Positions 1 through 5,790 of a DNA stretch of 5,790 nt are shown here, one piece after another. Position 1 is the stretch's first letter, and each line of letters begins with the position of its first letter. The position numbers were made by a program, and so were the translations under genes. The notes under the pieces were generated by a model. The model ran no database searches and was not told where the DNA came from. It saw only the letters and a program-made list of their open reading frames with translations. The DNA lies in NCBI GenBank assembly GCA_030039865.1, contig JASHUS010000158.1, positions 1 to 5,790 of the forward strand. The letters run 5' to 3'. This DNA is from Thermoplasmata archaeon (GTDB lineage Archaea; Thermoplasmatota; Thermoplasmata; Lutacidiplasmatales; UBA184).

Positions 1-6
1 GAAAGA

Positions 7-1509
7 ATGGGCAAATCGCGACGCCGGTTCCTGGTCCTGGGGCTGGACGGCGGCACGTTCGATCTCCTCGACCCGCTCATGGAAGCGGGAGAGCTCCCGT
101 ACCTGCGTTCGCTCATCCGCCGGGGCGTGCGGGCGCCGCTGCGCTCGGTCTACCCCGCGAAGACGATCCCGGCGTGGTACTCGTTCGCCACGGGCAAGGA
201 CCCCGGCGAGCTCGGCATCTTCGGCTTTACCGAGCCCGACGGCGCGCCCGGGCGCTCCCGCCTCGTCCAGACGTTCCGTCCCGCGGAGGCCGTCTGGGAC
301 CGCCTCTCGCGCGTGGGGGCCAAGGTCGGGGTGCTCAACTTCCCCATGCGGAGCGCCTACCCGCTCCACGGGTTCATCGTCCCCGGGATGTTCGCGAGCG
401 ACCCGCAACCGTACCCGCGCAGCGTCCGCTCGGAGATCACCGAGACGATCGGGGAACCGTACCCCCCCGAGCTGCCCGCCTACCGCGAATCGGAGCGCGA
501 GGAGTGGGTGGGGGCCGCGACCCGGTCGGTACGCCTGCGCGGTCGGGCGGCCGCGGAGCTCGCCGAGCGGCATCGCCCCGACTTTCTCTTCGCACTGTTC
601 CGCGAGACCGACCGGATCGAGCACGAGTTCTGGGACGAGCTCGACCGGCCCGTCGACCAGATCCCCGCGGACCTCCGCGACTTCTGGCGCACCGTCGACC
701 GCGCCTGCCAGGAGGTCGACCGCGCGTTCCGCACCGAGGGAGGGCCGGCGGTCACGCTCGCGATCTCGGACCACGGGCACGGCGGCATCCGGTCCGAGTT
801 CCTCACGAACCGCTGGCTCGCCGACGAGAAGTTCCTGGTCTTCCGCGAGAACGCGACGATCGCCCGGCGTCGGCTCGTCTCGCGCGTGATGCTCAACGTG
901 CAACGGATCGACCTCGCGCGACGGCTGACGCGCCGGGTCGCGGGCTTCGTGCGGGACGGCCGCCGCGCGGCCCTCGCCCAGTACCTCAGCGGGCGGAGCT
1001 CGTTCGAGGACGTGTCGGGGCAGATCGACTGGCGACGATCGGTCGCCTTCTCCTACCCCGTGCCGGAAGGGATCTACCTCAACCCGTACAATCCGGACCT
1101 CACGCCCGCGCGACGGACCGAGATCCTCGCGGAGATCCGGTCGCGGCTCGAAGCGTTCCCCGAGGCCCACATCGAGGTGTTCGGCCCGGGCGACATCTAC
1201 CGCGGCCGCCGGCTCGAGGGCGGGCCGGCGCTCTTCATCCGCGTCGACGGGATGGGCACCGAACCCCGGATGGACTTCAGCTACCCCCAGTCGTTCATCC
1301 GGGACCGTCCCCCGTACTTCTACGGCACCGGCACGCACCGCATGGAAGGGATCCTGATCGGGGCCGGGGACGGGATCGAGCCGGGCCGCTCGCTCGGCGC
1401 GCGCAGCCTCCTCGACGTCGCGCCGACGATCCTCGACGGCATGGACGTCGCCGGCGCGAGCGAGATGGTCGGACACTCGTTCCTCAGCGACCTCGGGCCC
1501 AGCCCGTAG
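7..1509 (+). CDS. Alkaline phosphatase superfamily protein (type I phosphodiesterase/nucleotide pyrophosphatase-like)
   Basis: A 500-aa predicted metal-dependent phosphoesterase; its natural substrate cannot be read from the sequence. The superfamily's metal and catalytic positions are visible: D14 in LGLDGGT, the likely nucleophile T53 in KTIPAWYSFATG, D202 and H206 in ETDRIEHEFW, D255 and H256 in ISDHGHGG, and H444 in GTHRMEGIL. The typical C-terminal LLDVAPTILDGM segment is at 468-479. I see no signal peptide or membrane helix, so it is probably cytosolic. The ATG puts LVLGLDGGT eight residues from the N-terminus, normal for the family. Only six bases precede it in the window and the frame is open to the edge, so a slightly earlier start cannot be excluded. 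Relatives often sit near glycosyltransferase or surface-polysaccharide genes, which fits the GT-B-like gene downstream. Family assignment is firm; a phosphodiesterase, pyrophosphatase or phosphomutase role is inference. Confidence 0.88.
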   Translation: MGKSRRRFLVLGLDGGTFDLLDPLMEAGELPYLRSLIRRGVRAPLRSVYPAKTIPAWYSFATGKDPGELGIFGFTEPDGAPGRSRLVQTFRPAEAVWDRLSRVGAKVGVLNFPMRSAYPLHGFIVPGMFASDPQPYPRSVRSEITETIGEPYPPELPAYRESEREEWVGAATRSVRLRGRAAAELAERHRPDFLFALFRETDRIEHEFWDELDRPVDQIPADLRDFWRTVDRACQEVDRAFRTEGGPAVTLAISDHGHGGIRSEFLTNRWLADEKFLVFRENATIARRRLVSRVMLNVQRIDLARRLTRRVAGFVRDGRRAALAQYLSGRSSFEDVSGQIDWRRSVAFSYPVPEGIYLNPYNPDLTPARRTEILAEIRSRLEAFPEAHIEVFGPGDIYRGRRLEGGPALFIRVDGMGTEPRMDFSYPQSFIRDRPPYFYGTGTHRMEGILIGAGDGIEPGRSLGARSLLDVAPTILDGMDVAGASEMVGHSFLSDLGPSP

Positions 1510-1511
1510 CC

Positions 1512-1535
1512 CCGGCGGTCGGCCGGAACGTTTTT
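1512..1535 (+). terminator. Possible weak terminator after the phosphoesterase gene
   Basis: Three bases after the TAG stop, CCGGC (1512-1516) can pair with GCCGG (1522-1526) across a 5-base loop. TTTTT (1531-1535) follows after four bases. I found no other run of five Ts in the window. The stem is short and separated from the T-run, so this is a weak intrinsic terminator at best; in an archaeon the T-run alone could contribute. The same Ts could instead belong to a promoter for the next gene. Confidence 0.25.
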
Positions 1536-1549
1536 CGGGCGCTTCCGGC
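1522..1549 (+). promoter_or_regulatory. Inverted repeat around a T-rich, TATA-like element upstream of the GT-B-like gene
   Basis: GCCGGAA (1522-1528) and TTCCGGC (1543-1549) form a perfect 7-bp inverted repeat with a 14-base spacer that contains TTTTT at 1531-1535. Further weak pairing (a C-G pair plus wobbles) extends it outwards. The T-run lies 27-31 bases before the ATG at 1562, about where an archaeal TATA box would lie for a leaderless transcript. Only a weak GGA (1551-1553) precedes that ATG. The layout suits a promoter inside an operator, or a hairpin in a read-through transcript. GGCCGGAACG (1521-1530) also recurs as GGCTGGAACG (1547-1556). No regulator is identified, and GC-rich DNA yields such repeats by chance. 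Confidence 0.3.
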
Positions 1550-1561
1550 TGGAACGGCCCG

Positions 1562-2710
1562 ATGGCGTCGCGGTCGGTCGACGTGGTCGCCGCCGGACCG
1601 CCCCCGCGCGACCCGTACGAACCGTCGGCGACGGCGTGGGCCCTCGCGGCCGCGTTCGCCGCCCGCGGCGACGACGTCCGGGTCCTGCGCCCCGAGGGAG
1701 CCGCGGGCGGCCCCGGACCCGAGGGCGTCGCATCCGTCGAAGTGCCGGTCGCCCACCGCCGCCCCGGAGCCCCCGTCGAGCAGGCCGCGTACGCCCAGGC
1801 GGCCGGCCGTCGGGTCCGTCCCGCGGCCGACCTGGTCGTGCGCGATCCGCTCGGCCTCGGGCCTCTGCGGACCGAGGCCCGGCCCGGGAGCCGGCCGCGG
1901 ATCGTCGCCTTCGTCCGATCGGTCGAGCTGCGGTCGTTCGACCGCGAGCGCGAGCCGATCGCGCATCGGGGCTGGGTCGATCGGCTCGACACCTGGAGGG
2001 ACCGACGCAGCGTCCGACGGCTCGAGCAGGCCGCGCTCGCCGAGGCCGACGCGCTCTTCGCGGACGACCCGTCGCTGGCTCCGCTCCTGACCGAGGAGTA
2101 TGCCGTCCCCGCCGACCGGGTGCGGATCGCCCTCCCGCCGGTCCCCGAGCTGCCCCGGCCGCCGTCGCGGGACGCCGCGCGGGGGACGATCGACCTGCCG
2201 CGCGACGTCCCGGTCATCGTCGCACCGGTCCCGGGCGACACCGGGGAGGATCCGTCGCTCGCGCCCGCCCGGGAGACGTTCCGTCGGATACGTCCGCTCT
2301 TCCCGGGAGCGCGGCTCATCGTCGCCGGAAGTCCAGCGCCCCCCGATCCGGGCGTGAGCAGCATCCCGCGGCGGGACCCGACCGCGTTCGGTCTCGCGTT
2401 CGCCGCGGGAAACATCGCCCTGTTCGTCGGCCCGCGCCCCCCGTTCGATCCCCTCCTCCTCGGGGCGATGCGGTCCGGCTGCGCCGTGGCGGCGGCGCCG
2501 TCCGTCCGACTGCCCGTGCCGCCCGGGGACGCGGTCCGATATGCCGCGAGTGACGATCCGGGCGACCTCGCCTCGACGCTGGCGGAACTGGTCGCGGACC
2601 CGGCCCTGGTTCGCGAGACGGCCACGTCGGCCGCGTCGTACGCCGAACGGTACCTGCCCGAGCGCGCCGTCCGGGCCATCGACGCCGCGTTGCCGATCCC
2701 GGCCCGCTAG
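1562..2710 (+). CDS. GT-B fold, GT4-like glycosyltransferase homologue lacking the EX7E glutamates
   Basis: A 382-aa protein that I assign to the GT-B glycosyltransferase fold by layout rather than by a clear family signature. The N-terminal half opens with a strand, SVDVVAAG (5-12), a helix, and ALAAAFAARGDDVRVLRPEG (27-46). The linker LEQAALAEADALFADD (154-169) and RVRIALPPVP (186-195) resemble the inter-domain part of GT4 enzymes. The second half has PVIVAPVPG (217-225), ARLIVAGSP (250-258) and the donor-site loop FDPLLLGAMRSGCAVAAAP (295-313). Where GT4 enzymes have E-x7-E, this one has P293 and G301, and the usual Arg/Lys after the second-domain strand is also absent. It may be inactive, divergent or regulatory. 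ATG 1562 is the first start codon in frame after the upstream gene's stop. No membrane segment is visible. It overlaps the convergent nuclease gene by four bases. Confidence 0.7.
   Translation: MASRSVDVVAAGPPPRDPYEPSATAWALAAAFAARGDDVRVLRPEGAAGGPGPEGVASVEVPVAHRRPGAPVEQAAYAQAAGRRVRPAADLVVRDPLGLGPLRTEARPGSRPRIVAFVRSVELRSFDREREPIAHRGWVDRLDTWRDRRSVRRLEQAALAEADALFADDPSLAPLLTEEYAVPADRVRIALPPVPELPRPPSRDAARGTIDLPRDVPVIVAPVPGDTGEDPSLAPARETFRRIRPLFPGARLIVAGSPAPPDPGVSSIPRRDPTAFGLAFAAGNIALFVGPRPPFDPLLLGAMRSGCAVAAAPSVRLPVPPGDAVRYAASDDPGDLASTLAELVADPALVRETATSAASYAERYLPERAVRAIDAALPIPAR
2707..2710. other. Shared stop-codon palindrome CTAG of two convergent genes
   Basis: The plus-strand TAG stop (2708-2710) and the minus-strand TAG stop (2709-2707) are both read from one CTAG. 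The convergent genes therefore overlap by four bases with no spacer. I see no T-run or clear hairpin on either side, so both transcripts probably run into the opposite gene before ending, giving antisense 3' ends. Confidence 0.9.
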
Positions 2711-3261
2711 GGGCCGGACGTCCCGGGCTCGTCGAGGCGCCACTCGGCGAAGCCCCGTCCCCCCGACGCCCGGCGGGCCGCGCCCGCCACGCTCTCCCAC
2801 CGGATGGCCGGTCCGAGCTCCTCGACGAGGTCGAGCCAGCGACGGAAGCGGGCGCGCAGCTCCGCGTACGGGTCGTCCGCGCCGACGGGGGCCCACGGCG
2901 CCGCGGCCCGATGCACGCGGAGCGACTCGGGACCCGCGCTCCACACTCCGACCGGCGCGGCCCGGCTCGCGTCCGTCCGGCGGGCGAGTCGCTCCGCGCT
3001 CCGCGCCGAGGGGAGCACCACGGCGCACCAGTCCGCCCACGCGCGCCGTCGCAGCGCCTGCTGGAGGACCGCGCGGGCGTTGCCGACCTTCGCCTCGACG
3101 AGCCCGACCTCGTCCCCCCGTCGGGCGACCAGGTCGAAGTAGTCCGACCCGTCCGGGTCGATGAGCACCCGGTACCCGGTCGTCTCGAGGTGGCGCGCGA
3201 CCCGCCGGACGAGGTCGCGCTCGGGCGTCCCGGGCGAAGGCGGTCCCGGGCCGACGCTCAC
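2707..3261 (-). CDS. Putative PD-(D/E)XK nuclease in the mutS-mutL operon
   Basis: A 184-aa protein starting at GTG 3261-3259, which overlaps the mutL TGA as GTGA with a GGAG six bases upstream; longer frames upstream lie inside mutL and are spurious. Residues 14-83 carry a restriction-endonuclease-like core: helix ERDLVRRVARHLETTGY (14-30) with a possible conserved E14, then YFDLVARRGDEVGLVEAKVG (41-60) with metal-site candidates D43, E56 and K58, then QQALRRRAWADWCAVVLPS (67-85) with Q67 in the position typical of Mrr- and Hjc-like nucleases. The C-terminal half (about 104-184) is Trp- and Arg-rich and I do not recognise it. No membrane segment is seen. It is probably a DNA nuclease co-translated with MutL, but substrate and role are unknown. 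It is not recognisably MutH or Vsr; a divergent Holliday-junction or restriction-type nuclease is possible. Confidence 0.75.
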   Translation of the reverse strand: MSVGPGPPSPGTPERDLVRRVARHLETTGYRVLIDPDGSDYFDLVARRGDEVGLVEAKVGNARAVLQQALRRRAWADWCAVVLPSARSAERLARRTDASRAAPVGVWSAGPESLRVHRAAAPWAPVGADDPYAELRARFRRWLDLVEELGPAIRWESVAGAARRASGGRGFAEWRLDEPGTSGP

Positions 3262-5018
3262 GCTCCGCTCCGAAGGAACCAGCGGTCGATGCGGGAGCGG
3301 GGGATTCCGATCACGATCGGCCGACCGTGCGGACAGGAGTTCGGCGCGTCGTCCAGCGCGTGGAGCGCGTCGAGGACCCGCGAGAACTCCACGGCGCTCA
3401 CGACGTCGCCGGCCCGGATCGCGGCGTGGCAGGCGAGCGAAGCGGCCCGGCGCTCGACCAGTCCGTCCGGTTCCGTGGGCCGACCGCCGGCGGCGAGCTC
3501 GTCGAGCATCTCGATGACCGACTCGGCCCGGGCCCGACGGCCGGCGAACGACGGGACCGAGCGGACCGCCCAGGCATCGGGGCCGAACTCGGCCACGTCG
3601 AAGCCGGCCCGCGCGACCTCGGATCCGTGCGCGGCGAGCGCCGCGCGTTCGGCTCCTGTGAGACGAATCGTCACGGGTTCGACCATCTCCTGCCGGGCGA
3701 TCGTTTCCCCGCGCCGTATCGACTCGAAGACGACGCGCTCGCTCGCCGCGTGCTGGTCGACGAGCACGAGTCCGTCCTCGCCCTCCGCGACCCAGTAGAG
3801 CGCATCGAGACACCCCAGCAGCACCAGCCGCGCCCGGGAAGACGGGGCACCGACCTCGGCCCGGGGCGGCGCCGTCGCTCCGAGGGCACGCTGGACGCTC
3901 CGTCGCTCGATCGTCCCGGTCGCACGGGCCGAGGCGATCGGCGCCGAGGCGCGGGGGGCCCTGGCCCGGAGGGCGGGTACCGCGAGCGCATGTCCCGAGA
4001 GGTCCGCGATCCGAGGCGCGGCGAGCAACGACTCCCGGACCTGACGGCGGACCGCTTCGGCCACCTCCCGGAGCCGGGAGAACCGGACCTCGCGCTTCGT
4101 AGGATGAACGTTCACGTCGACCTCGGCGGGGTCGATGTCCAAGTGGAGGACCCCGACCGGGTACCGGGGGCGCGGCAGGTAGTCGCCGAACGCGGCGCGG
4201 ACCGCCTGCTGGATCGGTCGCGAATCGATCGGCCGGTGGTTGACGGCGAGATACAGGCCGCGCGACGAGCCCGCGGCGAGCGGGGGCCGGCCGAGGACCC
4301 CGGTGACCCGGCCGCCCGGAACCTCCCCGGCGACGGCGAAGGAAGAGCGGAGGAAATCCGGACCGAGGACCCGCGACGCCGCGTCGCTCGGGTCGTCGCT
4401 CGTCGGGTACGCGGCGACCGCTCGACCGTCCGATTCCAGCGTGAGCGCGACGCTCGGCTCGGCGAGGTACGCCCGCTCGAGCGTGCGAGCGATCTCGAGC
4501 TGCTCGGCGGGCGGGCTCCTCAGGAACTTTCGCCGCGCGGGGGTGTTGAAGAAGAGGTCCGTCACTTCCACGGTCGTCCCGGGGGCGCGGGGACCGGTGA
4601 ACCGCGACGCGGCGGTCTCGCCGGCGACCTCGATCCCGGCCGCGCCCTCGCGATCCGGCGGTCGCGAGGAGATCCGCAGGCGGGAGACCGCGGCGATCGC
4701 GGCGAGCGCCTCGCCACGAAATCCGAGCGTGACGATCCCCTCCAGCGGGTCATCCGGATCGATCTTGCTGGTGGCGTGCCGCTCGATCGCGAGTTCGAGA
4801 TCCTCGGGCCGGATGCCGTGCCCGTCATCCGCGACGGCGATCCGCTCGATCCCCCCGCCCGAGATCCGGATCGCGATCGAACCGGCCCCGGCGTCGATCG
4901 AGTTCTCGATGAGCTCCTTCACGACGGACGCGGGGCGCTCGACCACCTCGCCGGCGGCGATCCGCTGGACGGTCGACGGGTCGAGGCGTCGGATCCGACG
5001 GGGGGACGGGCTCGTCAC
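3258..5018 (-). CDS. mutL: DNA mismatch repair protein MutL (endonuclease type)
   Basis: A complete 586-aa MutL, which couples mismatch recognition by MutS to strand incision. The N-terminal GHKL ATPase has QRIAAGEVVERPASVVKEL (18-36) with catalytic E35, ENSIDAGA (38-45) with Mg-binding N39, DDGHGI (64-69), GFRGEAL (99-105), FFNTPARRKFL (156-166) and NVHPTKREVRF (303-313). An Ala/Arg/Pro-rich linker covers roughly 337-395. The C-terminal dimerisation domain carries the metal-endonuclease motif DQHA-x2-E-x4-E at 421-432, plus ACHAAIR (529-535) and CPHGRP (562-567), so this is the nicking form found in organisms without MutH, unlike E. coli MutL. QEMVEP (443-448) resembles the sliding-clamp motif of bacterial endonuclease MutLs. 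The start is GTG 5018-5016, overlapping the mutS stop as GTGA with GGAG eight bases upstream. It overlaps the nuclease gene downstream in the same way. Confidence 0.97.
   Translation of the reverse strand: MTSPSPRRIRRLDPSTVQRIAAGEVVERPASVVKELIENSIDAGAGSIAIRISGGGIERIAVADDGHGIRPEDLELAIERHATSKIDPDDPLEGIVTLGFRGEALAAIAAVSRLRISSRPPDREGAAGIEVAGETAASRFTGPRAPGTTVEVTDLFFNTPARRKFLRSPPAEQLEIARTLERAYLAEPSVALTLESDGRAVAAYPTSDDPSDAASRVLGPDFLRSSFAVAGEVPGGRVTGVLGRPPLAAGSSRGLYLAVNHRPIDSRPIQQAVRAAFGDYLPRPRYPVGVLHLDIDPAEVDVNVHPTKREVRFSRLREVAEAVRRQVRESLLAAPRIADLSGHALAVPALRARAPRASAPIASARATGTIERRSVQRALGATAPPRAEVGAPSSRARLVLLGCLDALYWVAEGEDGLVLVDQHAASERVVFESIRRGETIARQEMVEPVTIRLTGAERAALAAHGSEVARAGFDVAEFGPDAWAVRSVPSFAGRRARAESVIEMLDELAAGGRPTEPDGLVERRAASLACHAAIRAGDVVSAVEFSRVLDALHALDDAPNSCPHGRPIVIGIPRSRIDRWFLRSGA
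3268..3271 (-). promoter_or_regulatory. Ribosome binding site of the nuclease gene
   Basis: GGAG on the minus strand, six bases before the GTG at 3261, lies inside the last codons of mutL. A second GGAG (3266-3263) sits too close to the start to serve well. This site, together with the GTGA overlap, fixes the short start of the nuclease gene and implies translational coupling to mutL. Confidence 0.6.
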
Positions 5019-5790
5019 TTCTCGGTCTCCGCGGGCGGGTCTTCGGCGCGGCGCCGGAGCTCCCGCAGCCGGGCCGCCGCTTCCTCCGGCGCGAGTCGAC
5101 CGACATCGATCCGCCGGAGGTCCTCCCGGATCCGGTCGGGGGCCCCGTCCTCGGCCGGCAGGAGGACGGCCTGGGTGTAGCGCGGTCCGCGTCGCGCGGC
5201 GCGGGCCCGGGGCGCGAGACCCCCTTCCTCCGTCTCGAGGCGTCGCAGGAGACGGTCCGCTTCCGCCAGCACGTCCGTCGGCAGCCCCGCGAGGCGCGCC
5301 ACGTGGAGTCCGTAGCTGCGGTCCGTCGCTCCGGGGACGACCCGGTGGAGGAAGACGATCCCTTCGGCCCGGTCGTCGACCGCGAGGTGCGCGTTGCGAG
5401 CGCCCGGTAAGCTCTCGACCAGGTCGGAGAGCTGGTGGAAGTGCGTCGCGAGGATGCAGCGGGAGCGCGCGACGTCGTGCAGGTGCCGCAGCGTCCCCCA
5501 GGCGATCGCGAGCCCGTCGAACGTGCTGGTGCCGCGCCCCACCTCATCGAGCAGGATGAGCGACCGGGGGTCGGCCCCGCGCAGGATCTCCGCCACCTCG
5601 CTCATCTCGACCATGAAGCTCGACTTGCCGCGTCCGATCTCGTCGGTGAACCCCATGCGGGTGAACAGTCGGCCGACGACCCCGATCCGCGCGTACCGGG
5701 CCGGTACGAACGATCCGCACTGGGCGAGGACGACGAGGAGGCCGACCTGGCGCATGTACGTCGACTTGCCGGCCATGTTGGGGCCGGTCA
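5015..5790 (-). CDS. mutS: DNA mismatch repair protein MutS, C-terminal part (5' end outside window)
   Basis: About 257 C-terminal residues of MutS, the ATPase that recognises mismatches and recruits MutL. The gene continues past the right edge; the internal Met codon at 5776 is part of Walker A, not a start. Visible in order are Walker A TGPNMAGKST (5788-5759), the conserved loop TDEIGRGKSSFMVEM (5647-5603), Walker B ILLDEVGRGTSTFDG (D and E at 5548-5543), ATHFHQL with its conserved His at 5443-5441, and DRSYGLHVARLAGLP, all typical of MutS1. After the ATPase comes a short tail with QAVLL (5173-5159), matching the pattern of the E. coli clamp-binding QMSLL. A helical segment containing RLAPEEAAARLREL follows, typical of the MutS C-terminal tetramer/dimer region. 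Mismatch-binding, connector and lever domains lie outside the window. The TGA stop overlaps the mutL GTG. Confidence 0.96.
   Translation of the reverse strand, partial: TGPNMAGKSTYMRQVGLLVVLAQCGSFVPARYARIGVVGRLFTRMGFTDEIGRGKSSFMVEMSEVAEILRGADPRSLILLDEVGRGTSTFDGLAIAWGTLRHLHDVARSRCILATHFHQLSDLVESLPGARNAHLAVDDRAEGIVFLHRVVPGATDRSYGLHVARLAGLPTDVLAEADRLLRRLETEEGGLAPRARAARRGPRYTQAVLLPAEDGAPDRIREDLRRIDVGRLAPEEAAARLRELRRRAEDPPAETEK
5027..5030 (-). promoter_or_regulatory. Ribosome binding site of mutL
   Basis: GGAG on the minus strand, eight bases before the GTG at 5018, lies within the last mutS codons. It supports the GTG start that overlaps the mutS TGA. The resulting protein begins about 13 residues before the conserved LDPSTVQRIAAGEVVERPA block, slightly longer than E. 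coli MutL. Confidence 0.6.

Noticed and set aside
1543..1554. TTCC-GGCT-GGAA as a separate small palindrome.
   Set aside because: Only four base pairs, and half of it belongs to the longer GCCGGAA/TTCCGGC repeat; not worth a separate entry.
174..2090. A 638-residue plus-strand open frame spanning the phosphoesterase and the GT-like gene.
   Set aside because: Low-complexity Arg/Pro/Ala translation in another frame of two genes with clear family motifs; a product of high GC content.
1484..3040. A 518-residue minus-strand open frame opposite the GT-like gene.
   Set aside because: Arg/Gly-rich composition with no motif, and it crosses the ends of real genes on both strands; a shadow frame.
2707..3261. 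Calling the small nuclease MutH or Vsr.
   Set aside because: The D-to-E-x-K spacing (D43, E56, K58) differs from MutH (D70, E77, K79), no Vsr motif is seen, and an endonuclease-type MutL normally occurs without MutH.
3262..3813. N-terminal extension of the nuclease frame up to 3813.
   Set aside because: It would lie entirely within mutL in another frame and translates to Arg/Gly-rich sequence; the GTG at 3261 has a stop/start overlap and a GGAG.
3327..5180. A 617-residue plus-strand open frame antisense to mutL.
   Set aside because: It mirrors mutL codons and has no recognisable domain; mutL is unambiguous on the other strand.
5774..5776. ATG as a possible start of the MutS frame.
   Set aside because: It encodes the Met of the Walker A motif GPNMAGKST, with TGPN in frame upstream; the gene is simply cut by the window edge.
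1..5790. CRISPR arrays, tRNA or rRNA genes, insertion sequences.
   Set aside because: No spaced direct repeats, RNA gene signatures, transposase motifs or terminal inverted repeats seen; the window is nearly all coding.

Overview
The window is very GC-rich (about 70% by eye) and almost fully coding. It holds five protein genes in two convergent groups and no RNA genes, insertion sequences or CRISPR repeats that I can see. The host is a high-GC prokaryote and the domain is not settled. Clamp-binding-like motifs in MutS (QAVLL) and MutL (QEMVEP) look bacterial. The plus-strand gene at 1562 has a T-rich element 27-31 bases before its ATG and no strong ribosome binding site, while the internal genes of the minus-strand operon have GGAG sites. 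That second pattern would also suit an archaeon with leaderless first genes, such as a high-GC Thermoplasmata relative carrying bacterial-type mismatch repair.

Plus strand, 7-2710. The first gene is an alkaline-phosphatase-superfamily phosphodiesterase-like enzyme (500 aa) with its metal ligands and threonine nucleophile intact. After a 52-base gap comes a 382-aa protein with the layout of a GT-B (GT4-like) glycosyltransferase, but without the family's catalytic-site glutamates. The gap contains a GC hairpin, the only run of five Ts I found in the window, and a 7-bp inverted repeat around that run.

Minus strand, 5790-2707. The 3' part of mutS (ATPase domain and C-terminal tail), a complete mutL, and a 184-aa PD-(D/E)XK-type putative nuclease form a tightly packed operon. 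Each junction is a 4-base GTGA overlap: the GTG start of the next gene shares bases with the TGA stop of the previous one, with a GGAG motif 6-8 bases upstream. The MutL is of the endonuclease type (DQHA-x2-E-x4-E), so mismatch repair here should be MutH- and methylation-independent. The co-translated extra nuclease is therefore unexpected and is the most interesting item in the window.

The two groups meet at 2707-2710, where both final genes end in the same CTAG palindrome, leaving no intergenic space for terminators.
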